Of a stretch of DNA of 64,000 nucleotides, positions 19,412 through 31,263 are shown piece after piece. The stretch comes from Symsagittifera roscoffensis (taxonomy: Eukaryota; Xenacoelomorpha; Acoela; Convolutidae). Below the pieces are notes generated by a model. It was not told the origin of the DNA, did not search any database, and saw only the letters and a list, made by a program, of their open reading frames with translations. Position numbers and translations under genes: made by a program. The stretch's first letter is position 1, and every line of letters begins with the position of its first letter. The stretch is taken from assembly GCF_963678635.1 (NCBI RefSeq), contig NC_087062.1, forward strand, positions 61,175,584 through 61,239,583. The letters are read 5' to 3'.

Positions 19412-19849
19412 CTACTTGGTGTTTTCGTTTCTTCGACCTCTGATGCCTCGAAGGTGTTCAGTTTTTTCCTGTAATTTCTCATTTTCCAATTCGAGCTTCA
19501 CCTTTTGATCGATCTCCTTCGTTACCAAATCCTGCTGGACTCTATTTAGAGCATCCCTCGCGGCTGCCCTATAATCAATCTTGAAGTCATCTGCTGCAGT
19601 CACTGGTTCCGGTTCACATGTCTCTTCCGTTACCGCCTGCATTTTCTTCGTTGCCAACTCTTGTGGTTTCTCTTTTCTGCGCGCCTCCGCTTCACTCAAT
19701 AGGCGAGCCTTGCTAGCTTTCACACCCGATAAAGCTTCCTCATGCCTTGGATGCTTGATGTCTGCTACAGCATCCCAGAATTGTGGACAACCCGATTCAA
19801 AATAACCTTCCAAGTTGCAAAAAAAAACACCTCGGGCCGAATTTTGCAA
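19412..19849 (-). pseudogene. Gag/pol junction with broken zinc knuckle
   Basis: The frame opens in a nucleocapsid-like CCHC zinc knuckle remnant (FFCNLEGYFESGC); the His is Tyr here and the first Cys lies in another frame, because of a run of nine T on the minus strand (19819-19827). The rest is a long predicted helix or coiled coil rich in Glu and Lys. Element C has the intact knuckle at 37169-37210. The run may be a mutational hotspot or a slippage site between gag and pol. Confidence 0.6.
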
Positions 19850-19868
19850 TTACTCCTCTCATGAAATC

Positions 19869-20627
19869 TTATGCTTTCATGCCCTCTTGGTAAGTTGGGT
19901 ATGCTGACACATGATGGTCCGTCGAACTGCAATTTGCAGAAGAGCGCCTTTTGTCCATATCGTCCCTCGGTTTATACCAGTTGTTCCCTTGGTTTGCTGG
20001 TCCGTTGTTAAAACTGCCATAATTGTTCTTGTAATATCCAGATCTCGATGGAGTTTTCAATAAAAGATATTCTTTTGACTTGAGTCTCAACTCCTCTGGT
20101 TTTGGCGCATTGGTTGAGAGTGGTGTGTAATGTGTTGCTAACATTGTTCGAGGTTCATCATTCTTCACATCATCGATGAATTTTGAGGCTACTGCCAGGT
20201 TCATCCTTCTGGTTGACTCATCTGGTTGGCTACGCCTTCTCAGCATCTCCAAATCGTCTAGAAACTTGTCTATCGTCTCATCTTCTCGTTGCCTCCGTTT
20301 CTCGAAGCGCATCACTGCTTGGTGTCCCTGCACCCGTGAGCCAAAACGATTTAACAAGATTTCAAAGATTTTCTCTGCAGTGTCCCGTTGGTACTGCTTT
20401 TTGGCCATCACGCAGTTTAGGGCTGTTCCTTCCAAGTTACTGATAAGCGCACTGCATTCTTGCCTTTCTGACAAGTCCTCTTCCTCAAAATGCAGTTTCG
20501 TCACTTCTATCCATGTATCAATACAGCCATCAGATTCGTCTTTGTAGCATCTTGGTTTCTTAAAAACTCTTCTGGACTTTTCGCTACAATCATTGGCTCT
20601 AGATAACCTCGTAAGGAATGTCTGCAA
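19869..20627 (-). CDS. Gag, capsid-like helical domain
   Basis: This is 252 codons, mostly helical. It contains the pattern of Ty3/gypsy capsids: IDTWIEVTKLHFEEED, a middle LISNLEGTALNCVM, ILLNRFGSRVQGHQAVMRF and FLDDLEMLRRR. The end is Asn/Gly-rich with a partial Cys-His motif (NCSSTDHHVSAY), probably a degenerate first zinc knuckle. The domain assembles the particle shell. It is in a different frame from the upstream gag part. Element C has a homologous domain at about 36400-36920. Confidence 0.7.
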   Translation of the reverse strand: MQTFLTRLSRANDCSEKSRRVFKKPRCYKDESDGCIDTWIEVTKLHFEEEDLSERQECSALISNLEGTALNCVMAKKQYQRDTAEKIFEILLNRFGSRVQGHQAVMRFEKRRQREDETIDKFLDDLEMLRRRSQPDESTRRMNLAVASKFIDDVKNDEPRTMLATHYTPLSTNAPKPEELRLKSKEYLLLKTPSRSGYYKNNYGSFNNGPANQGNNWYKPRDDMDKRRSSANCSSTDHHVSAYPTYQEGMKA

Positions 20628-20656
20628 AGACCTGTTCAGAGGTTCAAAGGCTGTGG

Positions 20657-22348
20657 CTATTGATGTAGCCTCTCTTGAATTCCCTGCCTGAGTATCATTG
20701 CCCCTGATACGGGTTCTGCACTTGGAACTTCCCTTCCGTCCGATTTATTTTGATTGTTTCTTCCTTGGCTCGCATGACTCATACCTGGGCTCGCATGACT
20801 GCTGTTCCTGTAATCACCTCTCCCAGTCGCATGTGTGCCTTGCCCCAGTCGTTCGTTTGAGGTCTGTCTGTTGCCAGTTGAACTTCCTCTGATGTTTGGG
20901 CCCCATGTTCTATAATCACCTGCGGCATAGCCTGATGAACTGCCCCTACCTCTAGTGGATCCGTATAACCATCTCCTATTTTGTTGGTCATTGAAGTTCA
21001 CCCTCGGCTCCCTGCTGGGTCTTCCCCAGTTCGGTTCCCCGTCTTTTGGTCCACTCCTGCTGCCTAGTAGCCCGTCCAACCTATCCATGATAGCCTGAAT
21101 TCGCCTCTCCATCATCGCATCTATCTTTGTTTCAAGAGTCCCAAGAAGCTGCTCTTGTTGAATTCTCAACTTCTCCATGTCGTCTCTCAATCGTGACTCT
21201 CTTTGTTCCGCTTCTCTTGTCATTCGTGACAAGTTCTTCGCCAAGTGTTTATCCGTTCTTTCCTTCAAGCGTTTTTCGCTTCTACCAACTTCTTGTCTAT
21301 TGCGGTTGCCTTCTTCCCGCAGACTTTCTCTCTCGACGTGGACTGCTCTTTCTAGTTCAATCATTCTTATGAACATCTGTTCATTCCGTTCTCCTATGCT
21401 GTCCACTATGTTGGTCAAGGCTTCTTCAATTGATACTCCGTTGTCCACTAGTGGCGTCACAAGTGGCGGTGTAACCCTGTCGACCCCAGGTAGTTAGGTG
21501 TTGGTCGAGATTCGGGCTTTGATTCTCTGCCTCGATGTCTTTTCATTATCCATCTCTGGATCCGCCGGTGCGTTGCTTAGCCCTGTGTTTCTGCTCTCCC
21601 CAGTTCGCATTTCCAAATTCGTCATACTCACAAAGTCTCCTGACTGGCCTAATGTGTTTGTGGTTTTGCTTATCGTCCTCACTACACCAAATTGGTCCAT
21701 GGTGCCAGTCCCTTTGTCAGTGTATGCTTCATTCTCCTGAATCGAACTATTGAGGCTGACTCGAGATCCAAAGTCAACTTGCTCGTCATCGTCCTTTTCT
21801 TCCTCCTGGGATTCTCCTTCATCGCCTGTACCCGCTCCCATGGTAAATGGAAAGATGTTTCCAAAAGTGTTCTTCACTCTCTCTGAAAACGATGAGGACA
21901 TTGCCCGTTTCTCCGCCACGCCTGACATCATGGTGTTGTCTGTGGGAGATCTTCTCGTTGCCATAATTTCAGTAGAGATGTCGGACAGTTCCGACATCTC
22001 CTCTCGGTCCAGTGTCCCGGTGAAAGTGGCAAAATCTTGGCCTTGTTCTACCGGAGTAGATTCATTTGCCAGCCCTCTGTTTCCTCTCCCCTCCTGTCCA
22101 TGTGTTTCCTGGTCCTCATCCATGGCCTGGCCCGGATGGACCTCCACTTCTAGCATTGCTTTTCGCTCTTCCGAAGACTTTTGACTCCTGGTCTCAAACA
22201 TTCTGCCTGAAACCGTCTCCCCATTGTCGGTCCGGGTTCGTATGATCCTTTCCACAAACGGGTCGGTCATTGCTTTTCTCTGTTTCTCAGTTATGAAATT
22301 CCTTGAGCTATCACTCAGGTTAGGTATCCTTGATTTGTTTAGACTCAT
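20657..22348 (-). pseudogene. Gag N-terminal half with coiled coil and in-frame TAA
   Basis: Starting at ATG 22348, 284 codons of acidic, Ser/Thr-rich protein run to TAA at 21494-21496; the same frame then stays open to 20657. The second part has a clear coiled coil (NIVDSIGERNEQMFIRMIEL and following heptads) and a Gly/Arg/Ser-rich end. In element B the codon matching the TAA is AAA, so a single base change created the stop in A. The start is chosen because upstream sequence has many stops and both copies share it. Confidence 0.75.
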
Positions 22349-25300
22349 TTTTAATTTATCACTTCTTACTGCCTATACACTCATTTCGATTGCTAGTGTC
22401 CCTTTAGTCTAGCTACTTATAACAATAACACAACACAATAATTTTCAAACGTTTCTATTAAATAGTGACCACGAATCCTTGTATGTTATCAGAGTACCGC
22501 GTGTGTACAACTTATTCACAATGATCGATTATTAGTTGTAAAAATTGAAGCTAGCACATTATGATGATATCAGTCTATTTAAAAGATGGTGTTCTCACTA
22601 CCCAATCAAGCACAAATATTATTGATTGCAAACCAAAATTGACAAAAGTAAGAACTTTTTCTATGAAAAACGTATGTGTTTTGTACTTTTAGTCAGTCGC
22701 AATACAATAGTCGAACTTGTTTTTAAAGAAAGAGCTTTCCCTGCTTGGTGCTGCACCCAACAGACAAAACATGAGGGCAGTAATTTTCTGAAGTGGGCGT
22801 CTATTGCACCCACCGAGTCCTGTGTTACCTATCTGCCTTCGGAATGCCCGAGCTAGACCTACTAAAATCCTCAGGGCAATCACTTTTCTCAAAAACGTTT
22901 TGGATTTCAATTCACACCAGTGAGTTATAAACTCTTGTTCAATTTAGACTTAGTGTCGCGAATATCCGAGTTTCGACCTGTTTTGTTTTGGTCTGGTTTT
23001 TTATAAAAGGCAAGTTACCAGTGCAGTCACTGGTTCCCAGCCTATCTCTTAATAACCTATTACCTTTAACTACTTTTTTTTGTTGTCTTCTTAAGTCTTG
23101 ACAAAACAATACCCTTCTGGATTAGTGAAAATAGGACCCCTCCGGATTGGCAAAAACAAGACCCTTCCGGGTTGACAAAACTGGAACCCTCCGGATCGGC
23201 AAAAACAAGGACCCTTCCGGATTGGCAAAATTGAGACCCCTCCGGATTGGCAAAAATAAGACCCTTCCGGGTTGGCAAAATTGGGACCCCTCCGGACTGG
23301 CAAAAACAAGACCCTTCGGGTTGACAAAACTGGAACCCTCCGGATTGGCAAAAACAAGACCCTTTCGGATTGGCAAAATTGGGACCCCTCCGGATTGGCA
23401 AAAATATGACCCTTTCGGATTGGCAAAATTGGGACCCCTCCGGATTGGCAAAAATAAGACCCCTCCTGATTGGGACCCCTCCGGGTTTGTAAAAATAGCT
23501 TCTCGGAGACTTTCTAAATTTTCACCCGATACCCTTCCGGATACGTTCTCCGATGCTTTCATGCTGTTTGAACTAACTAGGAAGGGTGTTTAGTCTTTCC
23601 CAAGACACTTCCGGATTGAAGTTAAGCCTCTTATTTGACAATTCACTCTAACGGTGAAGGGTCTTATCGCTAGCCTAGTTTCGACTTGACTAAGGTTTTC
23701 TGGTGCCCCTAGCCTTTTCTTTTCGTCTAAAACAGCGTAAAATTGCCTTATTCAACCGTTACTACCCTTTGGTAGGGTTGTAAGGGCTTTCAAAAATTTT
23801 TTTTATAAAACGTGAAGGCTCTACCTTCCCGAATTGGTGAATTTGCTAAAAACAATCCTGAAAAATTTTCACGCTTATTTTTTTGGATAATTGATATTTC
23901 TATTAGTGAGCTCAGCTAATTTCTGATCTAATGGTACCAAGATCAATTGAATCTGTCCAGTAGTTCCAAAGTTATTAATCAAAACGTCTTTTTTCTAAAG
24001 TCAAAAAATTTCTCTCTTATAGGTTCCACCTAACTTTTTTCGCAATTCTGTTCTTTCCGATCTAAAAATTATTGATCCGAGCTCAAAACGCCTGTACTCT
24101 TCTAGTTCGATGCAAAAAAACCCGATCTAAAACGCTCTAGCTGAAAAATTTTTCCAAATACTGTGCTATTTGGGCCCCTCCGGATTGATGAATCCACTAA
24201 ATCAAACACGTTAAGTTCAATTTCTCTGTAACCGGGAAGGTTATCGGCAAACGGGTTTTAAAACCTGTCGATTCACTAGTGGATGTTGTCCGAGCAACAA
24301 TTTTTACTGTCCTAACTCAAAAATTTCAAATTTTTTTTTATTTTATAGCGTTTCGTTTATTCAAAAATCACCGAAGTTCGGTTTTTGGTACCCAAATAGT
24401 TCAAACCACTTTTGAACTAAACTCAATCGAATCTACTTAATATATTAGTACAGTTACGATGTAACTCACTAGTTTAGCTTTTTTTTCCGTTTCAAAAAAT
24501 ATCGATTTCTCAAAAATCGCGATTTGTGGGGGGATCAAAATATTGCCATTTTGATCCTAAAAACCGGTCCGCTTACTGTGTTTTTCACTGAAAAACGATA
24601 TAGTAGTGTTAATATAGGCTGTATAAACAATAATCTTAGTAATAATGTACCCCTCCGAGTTTGTTCAATATCCGAATTAAGGTGCTTAACTCGGAATTTC
24701 GCAGTTCGGTGAAGGGTCACTACAGTGCAGCACTGTCGAGCTCCCCACAGATTAATAGGTTACTTTTTGTACCAAAAGGGATGCAAAACTTGTTAACGAT
24801 ACCCAACAGTCAATTATTGTTCTCGTTGAGCCCCTTTTTGTCGCTCCTTGAACTGCTTGCCGGATCAGTCTTCCTCTCCAATCCCGAGACCCTTCCGGAT
24901 TGAGCGCAAATTAGCATTAACGTGCTTAAATACTCAATTAACCCTACAGTACAAGCCTCACAAACAGGCCACAAAATTGATCGTAACGATCCTGACTGAT
25001 ATAAATGCCTGTAACAACAATATATCTAACAACAACAAACGGGAGGGTCGGATCACATCTCGTCTGGGGGGATGATTTCTACTGATTTTAAAAATTTTTT
25101 TTTTACTGTTTTTGGTTTTTTTGGTAATTTTTTATGTTTTTTGTTTTTCTTGGTTACTATACTACTTTTTGTTTGGTTTCTTGTTTATCTTACAGTGTTT
25201 TTGGTCACAGACCTCTCAGGGAACGAGGGGACGGCCGATCCCCCCACCCTTCCCGGAACGTAAATTTTCGGTGTTAACTAGATTAAAAGCTATTCACGGG

Positions 25301-25440
25301 AATCCGGAAGGCTTCCGCGTTCCAAACTACCCTTCCACCCCGGCGACTAGGGCCTTTTAAGGACGTTATTATGAGCATCCGCTCGGCGCGGAGTGCTCGT
25401 TAACGGTTCTGCCAGTCATGATGTTAAAAAAAGAATAACA
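22349..25440 (-). other. Long 5' leader of element A
   Basis: This is about 3.1 kb between candidate PBS and gag, without a convincing gene on either strand. It holds the TCCGGA minisatellite (about 23098-23500), further scattered copies of a CC(C/T)TCCGGATTG motif at about 23530, 23608, 24176 and 24890, and a palindromic ttttataaaa TATA-like site near 22999-23008, conserved in element B near 28951. It aligns with B over its whole length except for two segments of about 113 and 75 bp (near 24190-24300 and 24660-24740) that B lacks. Leaders this long are unusual in gypsy elements. Confidence 0.65.
23098..23500. repeat. TCCGGA minisatellite in leader of A
   Basis: About 15 units of 24-27 bp with consensus close to gacccctccggattggcaaa, alternating with a cccttccgg form so that a ~50-bp higher unit is visible. 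The core TCCGGA is a palindrome. All three minus frames are open through it, giving spurious ORFs rich in Gln-Ser-Gly and Asn-Pro-Glu-Gly. Confidence 0.95.
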
Positions 25441-25441
25441 C

Positions 25442-25453
25442 CCAGGAGCGCCA
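25442..25453 (-). promoter_or_regulatory. Candidate primer-binding site, element A
   Basis: The minus strand reads TGGCGCTCCTGGGTGTT from 25453. It starts with TGG, as PBSs complementary to tRNA CCA ends do. The first 12 bases occur in the same place and orientation in B (31240-31251) and C (32958-32969). The implied tRNA end is ...CCAGGAGCGCCA. Which tRNA this is cannot be settled here. Confidence 0.45.
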
Positions 25454-25465
25454 TAAAAACATCTA

Positions 25466-26901
25466 TGTAACCTTCGCCCGGAAGTACATATCGACGGAAA
25501 ATAAAGCTAAGCTATAAAACGACTGGCCAGCGTCTAAACAAAGCTCTACATGCTTTTCACCGTTTTTCCCAAAGCCAGTTCTTTTGGTGGTATTTTCAAC
25601 ATCGGGTCGACAAAAACGATACTGTTCTCCGGCTTCGACCAGAACGCTCAAATTAACTTACTTACATGCAAAATAGTGAGCTCATGGCTGGGTCTCAGTA
25701 TCTCCAGACCACGAGGTCACTCCTAAAGACAGGGCTACTACTACTTATTATATTACTATTGTTTTTGTTCAGTAGATAAAAATCATCATCTCCATCGAAG
25801 ATGGATCAACCCTTTCCCTCAACTCCTAGCTTCTCATTATTAGAAAATGAATTCAGATGTTATTTAAATTCAATTCAGGGCATGACCAGGAAGCTAAAAG
25901 TTTGGCTAAAATAGTTTAAGTTCAAGCCTCAAGACCCCTCCGGATTCCTGAATCAGGGGAAGTAACACCCTTATTTCCTCTCCGGAAGGCTGAATTCACA
26001 ATTCCACCACTCTTCACCGTTGGCGTGAATGGCCTTTAACGATTGTAGCGACACAATCGTTACAATTCGGAGTGGTCTTTGCTAACACTCTGTCGTATTT
26101 TCTATTTACCGTTGTAGTTTCTCTCGCAACTATCGTTGTTGTTGTTTTCTTTTTGAATTTCTCCTAAAATGGCCGTTTTCAACGTTTCTCGGAAGTGTGA
26201 CGTCACAAATCGAAATTTTAAAATTTAGAAATTCCAGAAACTTCCAGCCTTCATGATTCGTCTAATTGTGCAAATAACACTGCTTTTCCTCTAAAACTGC
26301 CAATTCTCTGGGTTCGCGGCTAACCATCCGAATCTCACAAGTTTAATCTTGATTTTGGGGGAAAGTAATTTTTGAAAAACTCGAATCGACCATGTCATGG
26401 TCAAGTTTCTCGCGGCAACTGAACTATTAAATCAGAACAGAAAAATCAGGTTTGCGGAAAACTTGATAAAAATCAGTCGAGGGTAAAGTTGCTATTCGCA
26501 ATTTCACTGCAATCATCAACTCGAGTAGAACTGTCTTGTTCCTGATAGAGAGCAACGCGAAGTCTTACGAGAGTATAACCAGTGGGCGAGAGAGAAGTTT
26601 TATTGGGCAGGCTGACGAGTAAAGACTAAGCTTGTTGATTTAAAACTACTTGTTACAAAAAACTTCTAGAGTTGCTTTACTTATTTTATTTACCTAATTC
26701 TAGAGTCGCGTCACTATGTGAGTACTTAATTTAATTTTTCGAGTTCAGTTTAATGATTACGTTGAGATAAGGCGAGTTTTAGGTTGATTCATTTGAAATG
26801 GATCAAAGGTTCAATGTCTAATAAAAAGTAATGGTATGCTAGAGCTTCCATTGCTGTTTTTAGTGGCGTTTGCTTGTTTTAGGTATTAAGAGACCTAGTC
26901 A
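25466..26901 (-). repeat. Candidate 5' LTR of element A (about 1.44 kb)
   Basis: On the minus strand it begins TGACTAGGTCTC at 26901, where it abuts truncated gag of element B, and ends ...GTTACA about 12 bases before the candidate PBS. Thus it has TG...CA ends. A minus-strand AATAAA lies near 26600. The homologous block in B is 31264-32736. The 3' boundary is uncertain by some 12 bases because LTR and PBS usually touch more closely. Confidence 0.5.
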
Positions 26902-26905
26902 TGGG

Positions 26906-28295
26906 GGCGCCGTATGTCCCTCTCCTATTTTGTTGGTCATTGAAGTTCACCCTCGGCTCCGTGCTGGATCCTCCCGAGTTCGGTTCCCCATCTTTTGGTC
27001 CACTCCTGCTGCCTAGTAGCCCGTCCAACCTATCCATGATAGCCTGAGTTCGCTTCTCCATCATCGCATCTATCTTTGTGTCAAGAGTCCCAAGAGTCTG
27101 CTCTTGTTGAATTCTCAACTTCTCCATGTCGTCTCTCAATCGTGACTCTCTGTGTTCCACTTCCCTTGTCATTCGTGAAAAGTTCTTCGCCAAGTGTTCA
27201 TCCGTTTTTTCCCTCAAGCGTTTTTTGCTTCTACCAACTTTTGTCTATTGCGGTTTATTTCTTCCCGCAGACTTTCTCTCTCGACGTGGACTGCTCTTTC
27301 TAGTTCAATCATTCTTATGGACATCTGTTTGTTCTGTTCTCTTATGCTGTCCACTATGTTGGCCAAGGCTTCTTCAATTGATACTCCGTTGTCCACTAGT
27401 GGCGTCACAAGTGGCGGTGTCACCCTGTCGAACCCAGGTAGTTTGGTGCTGGTCGAGATTCGGGCTTTGATTCTCTGCCTCGATGTCTTTTCATTATCCA
27501 TCTATTGATCCGCCGGTGCGTTGCTTAGCCTTGTGTTTCTGCTCTCCCCAGTTCGCATTTCCGAATTCGTCATACTCACAAAGTCTCCTGACTGGCCTGA
27601 TGTGTTTGTGTTTTGCTTATTGTCCTCACTACACCAAATTGGTCTTTGGTGCCAGTCCCTTTGTCAGTGTATGCTTCATTCTCCTGAATCGAACTATTGA
27701 GGCTGACTCGAGATCCAAAGTCAACTTGCTCGTCATCGTCCTCTTCTTCCTCCTGGGATTCTCCTTCATCGCCTGTACCCGCTCCCATGGTAAATGGAAA
27801 GATGTTTCCAAAAGTATTCTTCACTCTCTCTGAAAACGATGAGGACATTGCCTGCTTCTCCGCCACGCCTGCCATCATGGTGTTGTCTGTGGGAGATCTT
27901 CTAGTTGCCATAATTTCAGTAGAGATGTCGGACAGTTCCGACATCTCCTCTCGGTCCAGTGTCCCGGTGGAAGTGGCAAAATCTTGGCCTTGTTCTACCG
28001 GAGTAGATTCATTTGCCAGATTTCTGTTTCCTCTCCCCTCCGGTCCATGTATTTCCTGGTCCTCATCCATGGCCTGAACCGGATTGACCTCCACTTCTAG
28101 CATTGCTTTTCGCACTTCCGAAGACTTTTGACTCCTGGTCTCAAACATTCTGCCTGAAACCGTCTCCCCATTGTCGGTCCGGATTCGTATGATCCTTTCC
28201 ACAAACGGGTCGGTCATTGCTTTTCTCTGTTTCTCAGTTATGAAATTCCTTGAGCTATCACTCAGGTTAGGTATCCTTGACTTGTTTAGACTCAT
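26906..28295 (-). pseudogene. Truncated gag of element B
   Basis: The frame starts at ATG 28295 with the same MSLNKSRIPNLSDSS beginning as in A. It is open for 239 codons, frameshifted near 27610, has a TAG just before MDNEK at about 27502, continues 27501-27214 and then in another frame 27217-26906, through the coiled coil, ending shortly after NDQQNRR. Several independent breaks show it is inactive. It lacks the TAA seen in A. Confidence 0.75.
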
Positions 28296-31239
28296 TTTTA
28301 ATTTATCACTTCTTACTGCCTATACACTCATTTCGATTGCTAGTGTCCTTTTAGTCTAGCTACTTATAACAATAACACAACACAATAATTTTCAAACGTT
28401 TCTATTAAATAGTGACCACGAATCCTTGTATGTTATCAGAGTACCGCGTGTGTACAACTTATTCACAATGATCGATTATTAGTTGTAAAAGGTGAAGCTA
28501 GCACAGTATGATGATATCAGTCTATTTAAAAGATGGTGTTCTCACTACCCAATCAAGCACAATTATTTTTGATTTAAAACCAAAATTGACAAAAATAAGA
28601 TTTGATTTTTTTCAATGAAAAACGTATGTGTTTTGTACTTTTAGTCATTTGTAATACAATAGTCAAACTTGTTTTTAAAGAAAGAGCTTTCCCTGCTTGG
28701 TGCTGCACCCAACAGACAAAACTTGAGGGCAGTAATTTTCTCAAGTGGGCGTCTATTGCACCCACCGAGTCCTGTGTTACCTATCTGCCTTCGGAATGCC
28801 CAAGCTAGACCTACTAAAATCCTCAGGGCAATCATTTTTCTCAAAAACGTTTTGGACTTCAATCCACACCAATGAGTTATACACTCTTGTTCAATTTAGA
28901 CTTAGTGTCGCGAATATCCGAATTTCGACCTATTTTGTTTTGGTTTGGTTTTTTATAAAAGGCAAGTTACCAGTGCAGTCACTGGTTCCCAGCCTATCTC
29001 TTAATAACATATTACCTTTAACTACTTTCTTCTTTGTTTTCACCTAAATCTTGACAAAACAATACCCCTCCGGATTAGTTAAAATAGGACCCCCCGGATT
29101 GGCAAAAACAAGACCCTTCCGGGTTGGCAAAATTGGGACCCCTCCGGATTGGCAAAAACAAGGACCCTTCCGGATTGGCAAAATTGAGACCCCTCTCGGA
29201 TAGGCAAAAATAAGACCCTTCCGGGTTGGCAAGATTGGGACCCCTCCGGATTTGCAAAAATAAGACCCTTCCGGATTGGCAAAATTGAGACCCCTCCGGC
29301 TTGGCAAAAACAAGACCCTTCCGGATTGGCAAAACTGGGACCCCTCCGGATGGGCAAAATTAAAACTCTTCCGGATTGGCAAAATTGGGACCCCTCCGGA
29401 TTGGCAAAAATAAGACCCCTCCGGATTGGGAAAAATAAGACCCGTCCTGATTGGGACCCCTCCGGGTTTGTAAAAATAGCTTCTCGGAGACTTTCTAAAT
29501 TTTCACCCGATACTCTTCCGGATACGTTCTCCGACGCTTTTATGCTGTTTGAACTAACTAGGAAGGGTGCTTAGTTTTCCCCGAAGACCCTTCCGGATTG
29601 AAGTTAAGCCTCTTATTTGACAATTCACCCTAACGGTAAAGGTTCTTATCGCTAGCCTAGTTTCGACTTGACCAAGGTTTTCTGGTGCCCCTAGCCTTCC
29701 CTTTTTGTCTACAACAGCGTAAAATTGCCTTATTCAACCGTTACTACCCTTTGGTAGGGGTATAAGGGCTTTCCAAAAAACAATTATAAAACGTGAAGGG
29801 TCTACCTTCCCGAATTAGTGAATTTGCAAAAACAATCCTAAAAAATTTTCACGCTCGTTTTTTCGGATAAATGATGTTTTTATTAGTGAGCTCAGCTAAT
29901 TTCTGATCTAATGGTACCAAGATCAACTGGATCTGTCCAGTAGTTCCAAAGTTATTAACCAAAACGTCTTTTTTCTAAAGTCAAAAAATTTCTCTCTTAT
30001 AGGTTCCACCTAACTTTTTTTCAAAATTCTGTCCTTTCCGATCTAAAAATCAATGATCCGAGCTCAGAAGGCCTGTAATCTTATAGTTCAATGCAAAAAA
30101 AAACGATCTAAAACGCTCTAGCTTAAAAATTTTTCCAGAAACTACGCTATTTGGACCCCTCCGGATTGATGACTCCTAACTCAAAAACTCAAAAATTTCA
30201 AAAAATTTTCTTATTTTATAGCGTTTCATTTAATCAAAAATCACGAAAATTCGAATTTTGGTACCCAAATAGTTCCAACCACTTCTGAACTAAAATCAAC
30301 CGAATCTACTTAGTATACTAGTACAGTTACGATGGAACTCACTAATTTAGCACTTTTTTCCGTTTCAAAAATATCGAGTTCTCAAAAATCGCGATTTGTG
30401 GGGGGATCAAAATGTCGCAATTTTGACCCTAAAAACCGGTTCGCTTACTGTGTTTTTCACTGAAAAACGATATAGGAGTATTAATATAGGCTGTATAAAT
30501 AAAAATGTTAGTAATACTATACCCCTCCGGGTTTGTTCAATATCCCCCACAGATTAATATCTTACTTTTTGTACCAAAAGGGATGCAAAACTTGTTAACG
30601 ATACCCAACAGTCGATTATTGTTGTCGTTGAGCCCTTTTTTTTGCTCCTTGAACTGCTTGCCGGATCAGTCTTCCTCTCCAATCCCGAGACCCTTCCGGA
30701 TTGAACGTAAATTAGCATTAACGTGCTTAAATACTCAATTAACCCTACAGTACAAGCCTCACAAACGGGCCACAAAATTGACCGTAACGATCTTGACTGA
30801 TATAAATGCCTGTAAAAACAATATATCTAACAACAACAAACGGGAGGGTCGGATCACATCTCGTTTGGGGGGATTATTTCTACTGATTTTATACTTTTTT
30901 ACTGTTTTTGTTTTTTTTTCGGGGTTTTTTCATGTTTTTTGATTTTCTTGGGTACTATACTACTTTTTGTTTGGTTTCCTGTATATCTTTAAGTGTTTTT
31001 GGTCACAGACCTCTCAGGGAATGAGGGGACGGCCGATCCCCCCACCCTTCCTGGAACGTGATTTTTCGGTGTTAACTAGATTAAAAAGCTATTCACGGGA
31101 ATCCGGAAGGCTTCCGCGTTCCGAACTGACTTTCCATCCCGGCGGTTAGGGCCTATTGAGGGCGTTATAATGAGCATCCGCTCGGCGCGGAGTGCTCGTT
31201 AACGGTTCTGCCAGTCATGATGTTAAAAAACAAAAACAC
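28296..31239 (-). other. Leader of element B
   Basis: This matches 22349-25440 with two deletions (near 30165 and 30545). It contains the second minisatellite array and the same scattered TCCGGATTG motifs. No gene is seen. Confidence 0.6.
29048..29480. repeat. TCCGGA minisatellite in leader of B
   Basis: The same unit as at 23098-23500, about 16 copies, but with a different order and number of variant units. The copy number therefore changed after the two elements separated. Confidence 0.95.
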
Positions 31240-31251
31240 CCAGGAGCGCCA
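31240..31251 (-). promoter_or_regulatory. Candidate primer-binding site, element B
   Basis: Minus strand TGGCGCTCCTGG, identical to that of A, with the same upstream spacing to TG...CA-bounded LTR sequence. Confidence 0.45.
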
Positions 31252-31263
31252 TAAAAACATCTA

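Larger units (their letters stand above)
1..26905 (-). mobile_element. Giant Ty3/gypsy-like LTR element A (3' end outside window)
   Basis: Read from right to left this holds, in order, a candidate LTR, primer-binding site, long leader, gag, aspartic protease, RT, RNase H, integrase, a macrodomain-like ORF and then a 12-kb same-strand cassette. The order PR-RT-RH-INT is that of Ty3/gypsy (Metaviridae) rather than copia. No copy of the right-hand LTR sequence is seen between gag and position 1, so the 3' LTR is either off the window or lost. If the cassette belongs to the element, A exceeds 26 kb, far above the usual 5-10 kb. No envelope-like protein with signal peptide and membrane anchor was seen. 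Frameshifts and nonsense codons show this copy is decayed. The alternative is that the cassette left of 12285 is a separate unit lying downstream in the same orientation. Confidence 0.85.

Noticed and set aside
23066-23593. Several open frames rich in Gln-Ser-Gly or Asn-Pro-Glu-Gly on both strands
   Set aside because: They are translations of the 24-27-bp minisatellite, which happens to lack stops in all three minus frames; the same holds at 29044-29574.
23098-29480. Regularly spaced repeats resembling a CRISPR array
   Set aside because: Units are directly adjacent without unique spacers, and the context is a eukaryotic retroelement leader.
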